A stretch of DNA of 31,043 nucleotides, from positions 1 through 31,043 of IMG/VR virus record IMGVR_UViG_3300020469_003694; one strand, written 5' to 3'. Every line of letters starts with the position of its first letter. The stretch's first letter is position 1. The position numbers were made by a program, and so were the translations under genes. This stretch comes from a virus. Positions 30,223-31,043 of this stretch are shown here, in pieces. The notes under the pieces are model-generated. The model did not search any database. It worked only from the letters and a program-made list of their open reading frames with translations, and was not told where the DNA came from.

Positions 30223-31043
30223 TCTGGTAATGAAGCATCTATTCCTTTAACATATTTATTCATGCCTAGTAGTTCTCCAACAGAGTATTTACCATTAAAT
30301 GGATCAATTTCTCCGTTCATAACTTTCTTTTCGATATCTTTAGCGATAAGAGCAATGTTGTCTGGCATGTTAGTATACGGTGCCATCTTTACCATTCCAC
30401 TCTTCATATCACCCCAAGTATCTGTCTTCTTCCAAGAACCGTCCATAACTTGTCCAACTCTCTTAATGTAATATGGAGCCCAGTCATCAATTATAGCTGT
30501 AAGCTGTGCCTTAGGAGCAAACTGATACATGTTACTTGCCTGTCCAAATGCATATACACCTTGCTTTTCAGCAACTTGTAGTGCAGCGGGGCTGTCAGTA
30601 TGTTGCGTAATAATATCAGCACCTTCACTAATTAGAACCTTAGCAGCATTACCTTCTTTAACTGGATCATACCAGCTGTTAACCCATATGACATCAATGT
30701 CAAAGTCAGGATTTACACTCTTTGCACCTAAGTAAAAAGAATTGATACCTCTCACAACTTCAGGTATTGGAAATGAAGCAATGTAACCTGCCTTACCAGA
30801 TTTACTCATATGACCTGCAATTACTCCTTGAACATATCTACCTTGATAAAACATTCCAGAATAAACTGACATGTTATCATTTGTCTTATAACCTGTAGCA
30901 TGCTCAAATTTTATATTTGGAAACTCTTTAGCAACTTTCAACATTGGTTCCATGTAACCAAATGATGTAGCAAATATAATGTCCATACCTTCATTAGCTA
31001 AACCTCTTATAGCTCTTTCAGCATCTGGACCATATTTAACACT
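30219..31043 (-). CDS. BMP-family ABC transporter solute-binding protein (5' end outside window)
   Basis: The frame is open to the window edge, giving 274 residues of the C-terminal part. The residues before the first Met (YGPDAERAIRGLANEG) continue the family pattern. Further motifs are IIFATSFGYMEPM, MFYQGRYVQGVIAGHM, YIASFPIPEVVRGIN, VIWVNSWYDP, ADIITQHTDSPAALQVAE, and WGDMKSGMV. BMP/PnrA proteins bind purine nucleosides or similar ligands in the periplasm and pass them to an ABC transporter. The N-terminal 50-60 residues with the signal peptide would lie beyond the edge. In a phage this is an auxiliary gene, probably taken from a host. Confidence 0.88.
   Translation of the reverse strand, partial: SVKYGPDAERAIRGLANEGMDIIFATSFGYMEPMLKVAKEFPNIKFEHATGYKTNDNMSVYSGMFYQGRYVQGVIAGHMSKSGKAGYIASFPIPEVVRGINSFYLGAKSVNPDFDIDVIWVNSWYDPVKEGNAAKVLISEGADIITQHTDSPAALQVAEKQGVYAFGQASNMYQFAPKAQLTAIIDDWAPYYIKRVGQVMDGSWKKTDTWGDMKSGMVKMAPYTNMPDNIALIAKDIEKKVMNGEIDPFNGKYSVGELLGMNKYVKGIDASLPE

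Noticed and set aside
1-31043. tRNA genes, CRISPR arrays, insertion sequences, integrase or attachment sites
   Set aside because: I looked for cloverleaf arms, regularly spaced repeats, transposase motifs and tyrosine-recombinase motifs and saw none. The only repeated blocks are the promoters and short palindromes listed.
30219-31043. Host chromosome rather than phage at the right edge
   Set aside because: The gene is co-translated with the A-type Fe-S gene, which precedes the phage polymerase unit in the same direction and spacing style. A junction beyond the edge cannot be excluded.

Overview
The window looks like part of a lytic, T4-like (exo-T-even) marine myovirus genome. It is AT-rich, and every gene I can support reads on the minus strand. 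Genes are packed with ATGA-type overlaps. The replication set is T4-type: family B DNA polymerase (gp43), DnaB-type helicase (gp41), UvsX recombinase and T4-type RNase H. The many small unknown genes and the flavin-dependent thymidylate synthase resemble those of marine T4-like phages of cyanobacteria and SAR11. The host cannot be fixed from this window. Low GC and a nucleoside-type (BMP) solute-binding protein would suit a SAR11-like alphaproteobacterium, whereas the glutamine riboswitch class is best known from cyanobacteria.

Transcription runs from high to low coordinates. Eight near-identical sigma70-type promoters (17-bp spacers, mostly TGTACA or TTTACA with TATAAT) divide the window into units: (1) 30222-31043 and beyond, a BMP binding protein and an A-type Fe-S carrier; (2) 25854-29838, a 59-aa protein, DNA polymerase, a MazG-like pyrophosphatase and an AEP-type primase; (3) 25599-25772, a basic 57-aa protein; (4) 19054-25498, nucleotide and DNA modification; (5) 14899-19026, uvsX, helicase and thyX; (6) 12882-14831, rnh and a DUF6433-like gene; (7) 2407-12819, a RecB-like nuclease followed by a large glycan island; (8) 2039-2308; (9) 131-1966, with a cell-wall hydrolase. 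A T4-late-type TATAAATA box, a glnA-type glutamine riboswitch and the first codons of a further gene occupy 1-128.

Three things stand out. First, the phage appears to make 5-hydroxymethylcytosine DNA. A dCMP hydroxymethylase closely matching T4 gp42 keeps the Asp that selects cytosine. It sits with a dCMP deaminase, a UDG-fold protein, a GT-B transferase organised like T4 beta-glucosyltransferase, UDP-galactopyranose mutase, a sugar epimerase and a C5-cytosine methyltransferase. Together they suggest DNA carrying a sugar, possibly galactofuranose, on hydroxymethylcytosine. Second, a RuBisCO-like protein (form IV type, lacking the loop-6 lysine) lies in the glycan island between a sugar nucleotidyltransferase and a methyltransferase. 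Third, a glutamine riboswitch directly follows a late promoter, so a late gene probably responds to the glutamine level of the infected cell.

The glycan island (2407-10550) holds at least seven probable glycosyltransferases, a nucleotidyltransferase, methyltransferase-fold proteins and the RuBisCO-like protein. It probably builds or remodels a surface glycan of the host or virion. I found no tRNA, CRISPR array, insertion sequence or integrase. All functional calls come from reading motifs by eye; no database search was run.
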